A stretch of DNA of 64,000 nucleotides from Butyricicoccus sp. (GTDB taxonomy: Bacteria > Bacillota > Clostridia > Oscillospirales > Butyricicoccaceae). A program made the translations under genes and the position numbers. The notes beneath the pieces are model-generated. The model ran no database searches. It worked only from the letters and a program-made list of their open reading frames with translations, and was not told the origin of the DNA. The DNA lies in assembly GCA_020025885.1 (NCBI GenBank), contig JAHHRJ010000005.1, forward strand, positions 5,721 through 69,720, written 5' to 3'. Numbering within the stretch: position 1 is the first letter of the stretch; every line of letters begins with the position of its first letter. Positions 35,337-43,844 of the stretch are shown here, piece after piece.

Positions 35337-36257
35337 ATGGCAGAATACAATAGCGGAATCTTGCTCGAATCAGGTACAAATGAGATCGAAATCATGGAAT
35401 TTACGATCAATGGGAACTTGTACGGTATCAATGTGGCAAAGGTGCGTGAAATCATGATGTCAGCACCCGTAAAGCCCATGCCGCATTCTCATTTTGCAGT
35501 TGAGGGTATCTTTAAGCCGCGTGATATTGTATTGACGGTTGTTGATTTGCCGACCTATCTGACTGGAGAATCATCAGAAAAGGGACCGCGTGATCTGTTT
35601 ATCGTAACAAACTTTAATAAGATGTACATTGCATTCCGTGTACATACTGTTGTTGGGATTAGCCGTATTTCATGGGCAGATATTCAGAAGCCTGATAAAA
35701 CGGTTTCTGGCGGCACGGAAGGTGTGGCAACAGGTATTGCACAGTGCGGCGATGATCTTGTTTCCATTCTGGACTTTGAAAAGATCGTAGCAGAAATTGC
35801 ACCAGAGACCAGCATCCAAATGAGCGAGATCGATCGCATGGGTCCGCGCGCAAGCCGCGATGTACCAATCCTTGTTGCGGAGGATTCTGTCTTACTAGGC
35901 AAGATGATCAATGAAGCACTACATAAGGCGGGATATAGAAATGTTACTATGTTTGATAATGGTCAGGAGCTCTGGGAGTTCTTGGAAGCACATGAGAAAG
36001 AGACCAATCTGGAACATCTCGTTTCCCTTATTATTACAGATATTGAAATGCCGAAGATGGATGGTCATCGCTTGACAAAGCTGGTGAAAGATCATCCAAA
36101 ACTCCAGAAAATTCCGCTTATTATTTTCTCATCACTTATTTCTGATGAAATGCGTGTTAAGGGTCAGGAATTGGGTGCAGATCGTCAGCTAACCAAGCCT
36201 GAGATCGGAAATCTCGTTGATGTAATGGACGAGCTGATCGAACAATCGCACAGATAA
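35337..36257 (+). CDS. cheV: Chemotaxis coupling/response regulator protein CheV
   Basis: CheV fuses a CheW-like coupling domain (about residues 15-160, with EFTINGNLYGINVAKVREI and VVDLPTYL) to a REC domain (about 178-300, with ILVAEDSVLLGK and phospho-acceptor Asp in LIITDIEMPKMDG). It links receptors to CheA and may aid adaptation. Length 306 aa. AGAAGGAGAG precedes the ATG. Confidence 0.94.
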   Translation: MAEYNSGILLESGTNEIEIMEFTINGNLYGINVAKVREIMMSAPVKPMPHSHFAVEGIFKPRDIVLTVVDLPTYLTGESSEKGPRDLFIVTNFNKMYIAFRVHTVVGISRISWADIQKPDKTVSGGTEGVATGIAQCGDDLVSILDFEKIVAEIAPETSIQMSEIDRMGPRASRDVPILVAEDSVLLGKMINEALHKAGYRNVTMFDNGQELWEFLEAHEKETNLEHLVSLIITDIEMPKMDGHRLTKLVKDHPKLQKIPLIIFSSLISDEMRVKGQELGADRQLTKPEIGNLVDVMDELIEQSHR

Positions 36258-36284
36258 TGTAAGACCTGGAAAGGAGATGGGCTT

Positions 36285-37541
36285 ATGAACGGATATATCG
36301 TTAGACAGCCGATTAAAGACGTAGAGGATAATGTTGTTGGTTATGAAATTCTGTATGACAATGGACAACATGGTGCGCTTACACGTCAAGGTGTGAGTGA
36401 CTATGCTGCGGCAGATGCAATTTATAATTTCTTAAATGACAACTCTGGTAAACTGGTTCGTGATACGACCAGCTTTATGACGTTTACACCAACACTGCTG
36501 TTTAAGAATACGCCCAAATTATTTGATCAGCGTCGCCTCGTTGTACAGATCGAGGATGATGTAGTCGTACATCCGATGGCGACCCGAATCGTGCAGCGCT
36601 ATCGGAGTGAAGGCTATTGTATTGCGATCAATGATTTCCAGTTTAACACACGTTATTTCAGCATGATGGACGATGTTGAGTATATCAAGCTGAATGTTGC
36701 AGCCAATACAGAATCGTGGCTCAGCAACATTGTACAGATGGCGCACAGCATGAATAAGAAGTGTATTGCAACAGGCATTAAGAGCCAAGAACTTTATGAT
36801 TTGGCACATCGTGTTGGTGCAGACTATTTCCAAGGCAGCTATGTTGCAGATCGCGTAAAGACAAAGGTACATAAAGCAAGTTACTTACAGAGCAACTTCT
36901 TCCAACTCGTGGTTGAGGTGACCAAGGATGAGCCGGATATTGATGAGATCGAAAATCTGATCGCACGCGATGCCTCTCTTACCTATGCGCTCCTGCGTAT
37001 GGCAAACTCTGTATACTATGCTTCTCGCAGACATGCTTCTTCTGTGCGTCAGGCACTTGTAACGGTTGGTCTGGGTCAGCTCAAACAGTGGGTATATCTG
37101 ATGTCTTGCACACAGCAGGGCGAAGACCTCAAGGAGTCTGAGGAGTTCCTGCGTCTATCTTTCCTGCGTGCAAACTTCTGCGCAGAGCTTGCAGGTCATA
37201 GCCCTGTATTGGAAATTTCCAAGTCGGAGGCATATCTGCTCGGTATGTTCTCTACACTGCCGTATCTGATCAATGCACCGCTTGAAGAGACTTTGTCTGA
37301 GATCCCACTTTCCGATGATGTCAAGAACGCACTGCTTGCACATGAGGGCAATAGTGGTATTCTGTATGATCTAGTGCTGAGTTACGAGAAGGCTGACTGG
37401 ACAGCAATGACAGAGCTTGCAACAAAAATTGAGATTCCAACAGAAGTATTGACAAACGTATACTTTGATTGCGTAGATATGGTCAATACCATTTGGGATA
37501 GCTTGAATACAAAGGATGCGCTGGAAGAGGAAGTAAAATAA
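36285..37541 (+). CDS. EAL-like/HDOD domain protein
   Basis: N-terminal residues 1-200 resemble a degenerate EAL domain: VVGYEILYDN stands where EALxR would be, and the metal-binding residues of active c-di-GMP phosphodiesterases are not evident. The C-terminal HDOD domain follows with DEIENLIARDASLTYALLRMANS and VRQALVTVGLGQLKQWVYLM. Length 418 aa. Such YuxH-type proteins occur near chemotaxis genes and likely signal rather than degrade c-di-GMP. It is the last gene before a bidirectional terminator. Confidence 0.85.
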   Translation: MNGYIVRQPIKDVEDNVVGYEILYDNGQHGALTRQGVSDYAAADAIYNFLNDNSGKLVRDTTSFMTFTPTLLFKNTPKLFDQRRLVVQIEDDVVVHPMATRIVQRYRSEGYCIAINDFQFNTRYFSMMDDVEYIKLNVAANTESWLSNIVQMAHSMNKKCIATGIKSQELYDLAHRVGADYFQGSYVADRVKTKVHKASYLQSNFFQLVVEVTKDEPDIDEIENLIARDASLTYALLRMANSVYYASRRHASSVRQALVTVGLGQLKQWVYLMSCTQQGEDLKESEEFLRLSFLRANFCAELAGHSPVLEISKSEAYLLGMFSTLPYLINAPLEETLSEIPLSDDVKNALLAHEGNSGILYDLVLSYEKADWTAMTELATKIEIPTEVLTNVYFDCVDMVNTIWDSLNTKDALEEEVK

Positions 37542-37544
37542 AAA

Positions 37545-37588
37545 GAAAAATCCCCCACGGGACATTGGGTCACGTTGGGGGATTTTTT
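37545..37588. terminator. Bidirectional terminator
   Basis: AAAAATCCCCCACG and CGTTGGGGGATTTTTT pair around a short GC-containing loop, with A- and T-runs on both sides. It serves the HDOD gene (+) and the ComFB gene (-), whose stop codon lies in its edge. Confidence 0.88.
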
Positions 37589-38441
37589 AATGGTGTGGAT
37601 TCTGCATAACCGTCATACACGCCTGTGTGAGCTGTGCCATGAGCATACCACGATAACGATGTTCGTAGAAGTTGAGCATAGCCTCAACTGTATCATGACT
37701 CAGCACAACATACTTTGCAGGCACAGAGGATAGTGTAAGGGCGCGAGTGTCCAGCCAGCAGCGGCGGCAAGTACACATGCCAAACTTATCCATAAATTCT
37801 TGCTGAAAACCATCCAGCATCACATCCATAATATTGACGATTTCAAAATCCTGTTCTGAGGATGCTTTGGGTATAGATGCGGTTTCCTGATTGGATGCAG
37901 ATGCTGCTTCTGTACTTTCAGATGCATCATCTGTGTGTAGCGGTTCGGAAGCAGTTTCCTCCGGTGTCAGCTCTAACACGATACCAGCTTTTGCAGCGAT
38001 TTGTTCAGAGGTTTTACGCTCTTCTTTCACACGCTGCGCTTCTACTGCTTCATATTCTGCAAGCTTTGCGGAGAGAGAGTCATGGATCTGTTGGCTAATG
38101 CGCTCTTCCAATGCCTGTGAAAGATCTACCATTGCAGATGCTGATGGCTTGCGGGCTGTCGTCCGGCGGCGGGGAGTGGGGGCGGCAGGTGCGGCAGGTG
38201 CAGGATCTTCTTCAAATGCTGGAAGAGTAGGGTTTTCAGCAGGTGCAGGATCCACCTCTCCGGTGCTTTCCTCAGCAGGAAGATCGACCGTGGGAGCTGG
38301 CTGCATTGGCGACTCAGGATTTGGCGCGGTATCTGGTTCAAAAGAAGGCTCTACGGATGGCTCGGAACGCTTAGGATCAGTCGTCAACAGGTTCAACACA
38401 TGAGAGGTCTTATTGCTTTTTCGTGTTATTTTTCGTGCCAT
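37587..38441 (-). CDS. ComFB-domain protein with long N-terminal linker
   Basis: The C-terminal 85 residues (about 200-284) match the ComFB (late competence) family: EIVNIMDVMLDGF, then the Cys cluster CTCRRCWLDTRALTL, SVPAKYVVL and the terminal VMQNPHH. ComFB domains have been reported as c-di-GMP receptors. The N-terminal part is Lys-rich at the start, then Pro/Glu/Ala-rich (about 25-95), then a helical, charged region (about 105-150). Length 284 aa, much longer than stand-alone ComFB. It is downstream of and co-directional with the parA gene (18-base gap). Function is unproven. Confidence 0.75.
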   Translation of the reverse strand: MARKITRKSNKTSHVLNLLTTDPKRSEPSVEPSFEPDTAPNPESPMQPAPTVDLPAEESTGEVDPAPAENPTLPAFEEDPAPAAPAAPTPRRRTTARKPSASAMVDLSQALEERISQQIHDSLSAKLAEYEAVEAQRVKEERKTSEQIAAKAGIVLELTPEETASEPLHTDDASESTEAASASNQETASIPKASSEQDFEIVNIMDVMLDGFQQEFMDKFGMCTCRRCWLDTRALTLSSVPAKYVVLSHDTVEAMLNFYEHRYRGMLMAQLTQACMTVMQNPHH

Positions 38442-38459
38442 ACGATGGTGCTCCTTGTA

Positions 38460-39230
38460 TTAATTTGATGTAGAGGTCAGTTTGATAACCTCATCAATAA
38501 AATTGAAATAGTCAAGTGCAGGCTTGGACTGAGGCGCATATTGCAGGACACTCTCGCCATGTGCAGGTGCTTCTGCAACAACAACACTGCTTCGGATTGT
38601 AGTGTCAAAAACATGACAGTCTAACTGTTCAGCAATCTGCTCTGCCATTTCTTGTACTTCTCGCGCAAGATTGATGCGATAGTTATACTTTGTAAGCAGG
38701 ATGCCCAAAACATTCAAGTTTGCGTTGTAGAAATGACGCACTGTATCAATGGTTTCTTTAATCTGAGATACGCCGAGTAAGCTCAGAATCTCAGGCACCA
38801 TGGGAATCACTAGAGAGTTTGATACAACATACGCATTGACCGTCAAAATATTCAGTGCTGGTGGGGTATCGATGATGATATAGTCATAGCGGTTTTCTAC
38901 ACGAGACAGGGCATTTTTGAGCAAAAATTCACGACCTGGGCGATTGAATTCCAGCTCAGCACCAGACAGCAGAATATTTGATGGTACAATATCACCATAT
39001 TCTGTGGGGACAATGACTTCATCAAGGGTAGCCTGTCCTTTGAGTGCATCATAAATGGTGTAGGTGTTTTCAATATCAAGTCCTAAGCTGAAGCCAAAGT
39101 TACCCTGTGGGTCAAGATCGATGCCGAGTACGCGCTTCCCGCGTTCGTGTAGCCCTGTGAGTAGTGCAGCTGAGGTGGTCGTCTTGCCGACACCACCTTT
39201 TTGGTTGGTGATTGCGATAATACTAGACAA
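38460..39230 (-). CDS. ParA/Soj-family ATPase
   Basis: A ParA ATPase of 256 aa with deviant Walker A KGGVGKTTTS at about residues 11-20, Walker A' GIDLDPQGN and Walker B YIIIDTPP. ParA proteins position DNA, chemoreceptor arrays or flagella. No ParB/parS partner is seen; the next gene encodes a ComFB-domain protein. A plasmid or replication-origin role is not supported by the neighbours, which are all flagellar. It differs from FlhG/YlxH by its closer similarity to Soj and lack of an adjacent flhF. Confidence 0.88.
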   Translation of the reverse strand: MSSIIAITNQKGGVGKTTTSAALLTGLHERGKRVLGIDLDPQGNFGFSLGLDIENTYTIYDALKGQATLDEVIVPTEYGDIVPSNILLSGAELEFNRPGREFLLKNALSRVENRYDYIIIDTPPALNILTVNAYVVSNSLVIPMVPEILSLLGVSQIKETIDTVRHFYNANLNVLGILLTKYNYRINLAREVQEMAEQIAEQLDCHVFDTTIRSSVVVAEAPAHGESVLQYAPQSKPALDYFNFIDEVIKLTSTSN

Positions 39231-39373
39231 AATTATCCCTCCATCATAAAATAAGTATCTAAACTATTATTAATATTATACTATATGTCGATAAAGAAGT
39301 ATAGAGCGCGAATGAAAAATCAATTATCTCCAATTTATGGGGATCCGCGTATAGAAAAAAGGAGTGAAATGAA

Positions 39374-41758
39374 ATGGCAGTTAGTGGCGTATCAGGTGGA
39401 GGGAGCAGTATCTACGGAAACCGCAATGTACTTTCTGGTTTAGCAAGCGGTATGGATACCGAATCCATGATCGAAAATATGACCAAAGCCACCCGAGCAA
39501 AGATTGCACAGCAAAAGCAGAAAAAAACGCTGTTAGGATGGAAGCAGAGTGCATATCAAAGTGTCAGCACACCACTTATTGAATTTTCCAAAAAGTATAT
39601 GGATTATCAGTCTCCTACCAATCTGTTAAGCTCTGCATTTTTTGACCAGACGGTTGTCACATCTGTGGGAAAAAACAATGCAATGGTGAGTGCTACAGGC
39701 AAAACCAGCAGTGATGTCACAATTAATGGTGTTAAGGAGTTGGCAACTAAGGCTTCTCATTCAGGTATAAGTAGTGAGTTGACCAACACCGTGAAGCTTG
39801 AAACTAAAGAAATTGGAATGGATGAAGATATAACCATAAATAATCTTGCAGGTGAGAGCTTAACATTCAGATATGGAACTAAACGATATACCATCCGGCT
39901 TTCGCAAGGTGCCGATTTGAGTGATGTGAACAATCTGGCAGAGGAAATCAACAAAAAGCTGGGAGAGACACAGCTTTCCGGTGACGGAAACCTCGGAGAG
40001 AAACTTAAGGTTAAAGTAGAAGGTAAGAAACTTAAATTTGAGAATATAGATACAACTGGCAATAATCTGGAGCTTATTAGCGCCAGTGACAAAATGGAAA
40101 ATACACTGGGCTTGGACTTTGATGCTAATGAAAAAGGAACGATCAGCATATCAAAAGGTAAGGAATTTACAACTGAGGATATTGATGAAACGAAATTAAC
40201 TAATAAAGAAAAAATGAGTGACTTCCTTGTCGGTAAAAGTCTTACTTTCTCTGTCAATGGTGAAACAAAGAGCATTATGCTTTTGACACAGGACGACAAA
40301 GCTGAATTAGATAAAAAAACTACTAAGGCAGAGAAGAATCAACTCTTTAAAGAGAAACTCCAAGACAAGCTGGACAAGGCTTTTGGTAAAGATAAAATCA
40401 AGGTGGAATTGAACCCTTCGGGTCAAGATAAGGGAAAATTAAACTTTACAACAGATGATAATAATATCATGCGTGTTACTGGTGGTTCGGGCGCCCTATT
40501 TGGTGAACATGGTGCATTGGGCATTGAAATTGGTGACGGCAACCGCCTGAATGTAGACCGTACACTGGATAAACTGCTGGGAAATAGCTTTCCCTCTACT
40601 GGTAAAGATAAAGAAGAATTGGTTATCAATGGCATAAAAGTGGGTGAGTATGGAAAAGATGACAAGCTGTATAACATTATTCAGGACATCAACAATAACA
40701 GTGAATTGGGTATTTCAGTAAAGTATTCTGAGATTTCCAATAAGTTTGTATTGGAGACAAAGGAAACTGGTGCAAATAAAGAAATCAAGATTGAGTCAGG
40801 TGGACTGGCAGAAAAGCTTTTTGGAACAGCTGCTGCAAAGGGCACAGATGCAATTGTTGATGTGACAGTCAATGGTGAGAAGAAACAGCTTACACGACCC
40901 TCCAACGAGATTGATATTGATGGACTCAAAGTAACAGTATCAGGCAAGTTTGGTGATTATACAACCGATCCTAATAAGAATATTACCATTCAAACAGAAG
41001 AGAATGTTACCTTTGACTCTAAGCCAGATACCGAAAAGGTATTTGAGGCAATCAAGACAATGGTCGAAGAATACAATAAAATTGTAGATACTGTCTATAG
41101 TTCACTGACAACAAAGCCCAACCGTGATTACAAGCCTTTGACTGAAGAACAGAAGAAGGAAATGAGCAAGGAAGAGATTGAAAAGTGGGAGAAGAAGGCT
41201 CAGGAAGGCCTGCTCTTTGCGGATTCACATCTTCGCGAACTGCACAACGATTTACGCTTCATTTTTGCTCCAGGCGGTGAAGCAGGTGCATTTCTGCGCT
41301 CAATCGGTATCGAACCGTCAGATAATTATAAAGATGGCGGTAAGATTAAGCTTGATGAGACAAAACTGAAAGCAGCACTGAACACCGATCCAGAAAAGGT
41401 CAAGAATGCGTTCAATGCACCAGCTCCGGCAGGGACAAGTGGCAAGAATGAGAATGATTTTCAGGGCGGTGTTATGACACGGCTGAAAACCGTGTTTGAT
41501 AAGTTTGCCTCCACATCTCTTTCCCAGCCAGGTATTTTGCTGCAGCAAGCTGGTTCGCCCTTGTCTGCGAACTCTATGTTAAATAATGCTTTGCAGAAGC
41601 AAATGCAGAACATTGACAAGTTTGTTGATCAACTGGAAATGAAGCTGAAAAAACAAATTGATCGCTATAACTCCAGATTTACCCAACTGGAAAAGTTGGT
41701 TGCACAGATGAATGTACAGAGTGGTCAGCTTGCAGGCTTCATGGGCGGCGGCATGTAA
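39374..41758 (+). CDS. fliD: Flagellar filament capping protein FliD
   Basis: FliD caps the growing filament. The N-terminal domain has VLSGLASGMDTESMIENM, and the C-terminal domain ends with a coiled coil (KFVDQLEMKLKKQIDRYNSRF) and LVAQMNVQSGQLAGFMGGGM. The middle contains repeated beta segments. At 794 aa it is large for FliD, so the outer domain is expanded. A sigma-28-like GTCGATAA lies at 39287-39294, but its -35 spacing is poor. AAAGGAG lies just before the ATG. Confidence 0.92.
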   Translation: MAVSGVSGGGSSIYGNRNVLSGLASGMDTESMIENMTKATRAKIAQQKQKKTLLGWKQSAYQSVSTPLIEFSKKYMDYQSPTNLLSSAFFDQTVVTSVGKNNAMVSATGKTSSDVTINGVKELATKASHSGISSELTNTVKLETKEIGMDEDITINNLAGESLTFRYGTKRYTIRLSQGADLSDVNNLAEEINKKLGETQLSGDGNLGEKLKVKVEGKKLKFENIDTTGNNLELISASDKMENTLGLDFDANEKGTISISKGKEFTTEDIDETKLTNKEKMSDFLVGKSLTFSVNGETKSIMLLTQDDKAELDKKTTKAEKNQLFKEKLQDKLDKAFGKDKIKVELNPSGQDKGKLNFTTDDNNIMRVTGGSGALFGEHGALGIEIGDGNRLNVDRTLDKLLGNSFPSTGKDKEELVINGIKVGEYGKDDKLYNIIQDINNNSELGISVKYSEISNKFVLETKETGANKEIKIESGGLAEKLFGTAAAKGTDAIVDVTVNGEKKQLTRPSNEIDIDGLKVTVSGKFGDYTTDPNKNITIQTEENVTFDSKPDTEKVFEAIKTMVEEYNKIVDTVYSSLTTKPNRDYKPLTEEQKKEMSKEEIEKWEKKAQEGLLFADSHLRELHNDLRFIFAPGGEAGAFLRSIGIEPSDNYKDGGKIKLDETKLKAALNTDPEKVKNAFNAPAPAGTSGKNENDFQGGVMTRLKTVFDKFASTSLSQPGILLQQAGSPLSANSMLNNALQKQMQNIDKFVDQLEMKLKKQIDRYNSRFTQLEKLVAQMNVQSGQLAGFMGGGM

Positions 41759-41785
41759 AAAGGAAAGAAAGGCAGGAGCAAAGCT

Positions 41786-42157
41786 ATGTACATGAATGGC
41801 TATGACCAGTATAAAACGCAGAGCATCAATACCATGACATCAGGTGAACTTCTTTTGCTGCTCTATGATGAACTGGTAAAACGATTGCTGCGTGCTGAGT
41901 TGGCGCTGGATCAGGAAAATTATGAATTGTTTGAAGAATCTGTGATCCGCTGTCGGGAAATCATTCGGTATTTGGAGGATACGCTTGATCATCAATACCC
42001 AATTAGTGCAGAGCTTTCTCGCCTGTATGAATTTTTTCAGTATCAGCTCAGTCGTGTGACTGCGAGCCGGAAAAAGAGTATTTTGCAGGAATTGAGACCA
42101 TATATCGAAGATCTGCGCAGCAGTTTTCGTGAGGCTGAGAAAACAGGTGGAAGATAG
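41786..42157 (+). CDS. fliS: Flagellar export chaperone FliS
   Basis: FliS is the flagellin chaperone; in Bacillus it also forms a complex with FliW. The N-terminus NGYDQYKTQSINTMTSGELLLLLYDELVKRL is typical apart from a slightly extended start. Length 123 aa, mostly helical. It follows fliD by 27 bases. Confidence 0.94.
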   Translation: MYMNGYDQYKTQSINTMTSGELLLLLYDELVKRLLRAELALDQENYELFEESVIRCREIIRYLEDTLDHQYPISAELSRLYEFFQYQLSRVTASRKKSILQELRPYIEDLRSSFREAEKTGGR

Positions 42158-42172
42158 AGGGGAAATCAACAT

Positions 42173-42559
42173 ATGGATATTTTACGGGATCTGCTGGTAC
42201 AGCAAAAGAAAAAATATATTCGGCTGAGTGAAGTGATGGATATCACAATGCAAATGGCAGAGGTAGTAGATCGTGATGATAATGTATCTATGAGTATGTT
42301 GATTGCTATGAGACAGGAGCCATTACTGCTCATTGATGAAATTCAGCAAGCGGTTAGGGAGCGACTGGAGTCGCTCCCTGCTGATGTAGCAATACATTTT
42401 CACAGGCTGCTATTAGGCAGAGGAGATGAGGAACCCGCGCCAGAAGAAAAGGAACTCGATGAACAATGCAAAATGAATTTCCGCCTGCTCAGCCGCATTG
42501 TGATGATCGATAAGCAGCTCAACCGAAAGGTTGCAAAGGATCAATCATTTTATCAGTAA
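42173..42559 (+). CDS. FliT-like flagellar chaperone (tentative)
   Basis: A 128-aa, mainly helical protein directly after fliS, the usual place of FliT, the FliD chaperone. No diagnostic motif is visible, and the call rests on position, size and helical character. It has an acidic insert near residues 80-95. FlgN-like fold is another possibility. Confidence 0.5.
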   Translation: MDILRDLLVQQKKKYIRLSEVMDITMQMAEVVDRDDNVSMSMLIAMRQEPLLLIDEIQQAVRERLESLPADVAIHFHRLLLGRGDEEPAPEEKELDEQCKMNFRLLSRIVMIDKQLNRKVAKDQSFYQ

Positions 42560-42564
42560 GGATC

Positions 42565-42599
42565 AAAAAATCGGTTCAGGCTTAATTGCCTGAACCGAT
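42565..42599 (-). terminator. Terminator overlapping the end of the C39 gene
   Basis: ATCGGTTCAGGC and GCCTGAACCGAT form a perfect 12-bp stem with a TTAATT loop; on the minus strand it is followed by TTTTTTG. The stop codon of the C39-like gene lies in the loop, so the stem encodes its last residues. Confidence 0.85.
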
Positions 42600-43505
42600 G
42601 ATCCATACAGGTCCACCATCGCCATCTCGTCCAGCAAGTTCGCGAACGATGAGGTTTGGGTCCCAAAGGGTTGTGCTGTTTTCAAAACTTTGTGGGTCTG
42701 CCAGCATGAATTTTCCATCAGGAGAAAGACCACGGACGATCATAAAATGTCCGGAAGTCGTGAAGTGCCCCTGACGGACAAGGATCACAAGAATTTTTCC
42801 TGCTTTGAGCTCTTTGGTTAAGCCTGCAACAGTACGATCACTGGCAGATGTCACAGTGAGTCCGTATGCACGCGCCGCAGCTGGGATTAAAGCGTGATAA
42901 GAACCGCCGCCACGCGAATAATAGCCATGCCGGACAGACCAGCTTGCCATTGTGACAGGGTCAACTTGATAATCGGTCAGGCTGGAAATGACCATTGCCA
43001 TTGCAGCTGGACCGCAGCCGTGGGTACCAATCGGATCGGAGCCATACAGCTTGTCTTTCCAAGTAGGGGAGACCTGATTAAAAAACAAAATATCGGCATT
43101 ACCGCCAGTTAGTACGATATCTCCTGATGCTGGGTCGGTATAATAGCCGTCATGCTGAATCACCATACCTTGTTTTGAGGCGATGTCACTCGCTGGTTTA
43201 CTGCCAGCGGCATCGATTGGTGGTTCTTCTGGTTTTTTGAGGTCTTCGATCGCTTGCTTGGCTTCTTCCGCCCAGACTGCCATGGTTTCTTGTGTTTTAT
43301 GAGCGAAAGCAATCGTACTATCTTTGGTCAGCTCAAAAACTTCAATGGCTTTTTCAGCAATCGGGTCTGCGATGCGGTGAAACAGTGCAGGCGCAAACAC
43401 AAAACAGGCGATGCCTTCGACAAGCACAAAGCAGAAAACACCAATGAGCAGGATCTTTCCCATGCCCAATGGACGAAGAATTTTTTCTTTTTTTCGTTTT
43501 ACCAT
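42582..43505 (-). CDS. Membrane-anchored C39-like cysteine peptidase
   Basis: A basic N-terminus and one membrane helix (about residues 16-36) are followed by a helical stalk and a papain-like C39_2 domain from about residue 135. The catalytic Cys is in GTHGCGPAAMAMV, the His in GHFMIVRGL and the Asp in FMLADPQ. The product would be exposed outside the membrane, so an ABC-linked bacteriocin-leader peptidase role is unlikely. The substrate is unknown. Length 307 aa; a promoter is visible upstream. Confidence 0.8.
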   Translation of the reverse strand: MVKRKKEKILRPLGMGKILLIGVFCFVLVEGIACFVFAPALFHRIADPIAEKAIEVFELTKDSTIAFAHKTQETMAVWAEEAKQAIEDLKKPEEPPIDAAGSKPASDIASKQGMVIQHDGYYTDPASGDIVLTGGNADILFFNQVSPTWKDKLYGSDPIGTHGCGPAAMAMVISSLTDYQVDPVTMASWSVRHGYYSRGGGSYHALIPAAARAYGLTVTSASDRTVAGLTKELKAGKILVILVRQGHFTTSGHFMIVRGLSPDGKFMLADPQSFENSTTLWDPNLIVRELAGRDGDGGPVWIIGSGN

Positions 43506-43546
43506 TGTTGATACACCGCCTTTCTGGTATAATAAGATAGATGCTT

Positions 43547-43574
43547 ATTATACAATTGTTTTATCAGGATACAA
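43547..43574 (-). promoter_or_regulatory. Sigma-A type promoter of the C39 gene
   Basis: On the minus strand TTGTAT, a 16-base spacer and TATAAT lie about 45 bases upstream of the start codon. Confidence 0.5.
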
Positions 43575-43662
43575 CAAGCATCACAAAGTAGAAGATATAC
43601 TTTTATTTGTGTATATCGCTGTGGTATCATAATATAATTACTTATTTATATGGAAATTTTTA

Positions 43663-43723
43663 ATGATGCCGCAGCAACAAACAGCAGATCGTCTCTGTTC
43701 TTAAGTTGTTGCCACGGCGTCAT
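43663..43723 (+). other. Long hairpin in the leader of the FtsE-like gene
   Basis: ATGATGCCG-CA-GCAACAA pairs with TTGTTGC-CA-CGGCGTCAT (9 bp, a 2x2 mismatch, 7 bp), and an inner AACAG/CTGTT stem is also possible. No T-run follows. It lies between the candidate promoter area (TATAAT at 43633) and the ATG at 43845. Confidence 0.6.
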
Positions 43724-43844
43724 ATAAATTAAAGCTTATCGGCTTCATTATATCAAACATCATTTGTTTTGCATAGCATATGGAGAAAAACTTTTTCTTA
43801 TTCAAGAAAAGTGCGAGAGGCGATCCCTATCGGAGGAACGATTT

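Noticed and set aside
38126..38403. Alternative frames and plus-strand ORFs over the ComFB gene
   Set aside because: Low-complexity Pro/Ala codons keep several frames open; only the minus-strand frame ending at 37587 contains the ComFB domain.
38460..39230. ParA as a sign of a plasmid or chromosome origin
   Set aside because: No parB, parS-like sites, dnaA or replication genes; all neighbours are motility genes.
39268..39294. Sigma-28 promoter before fliD
   Set aside because: GTCGATAA is present, but the nearest TTAA is 13 bases away instead of 15, so it was noted only in the fliD entry.
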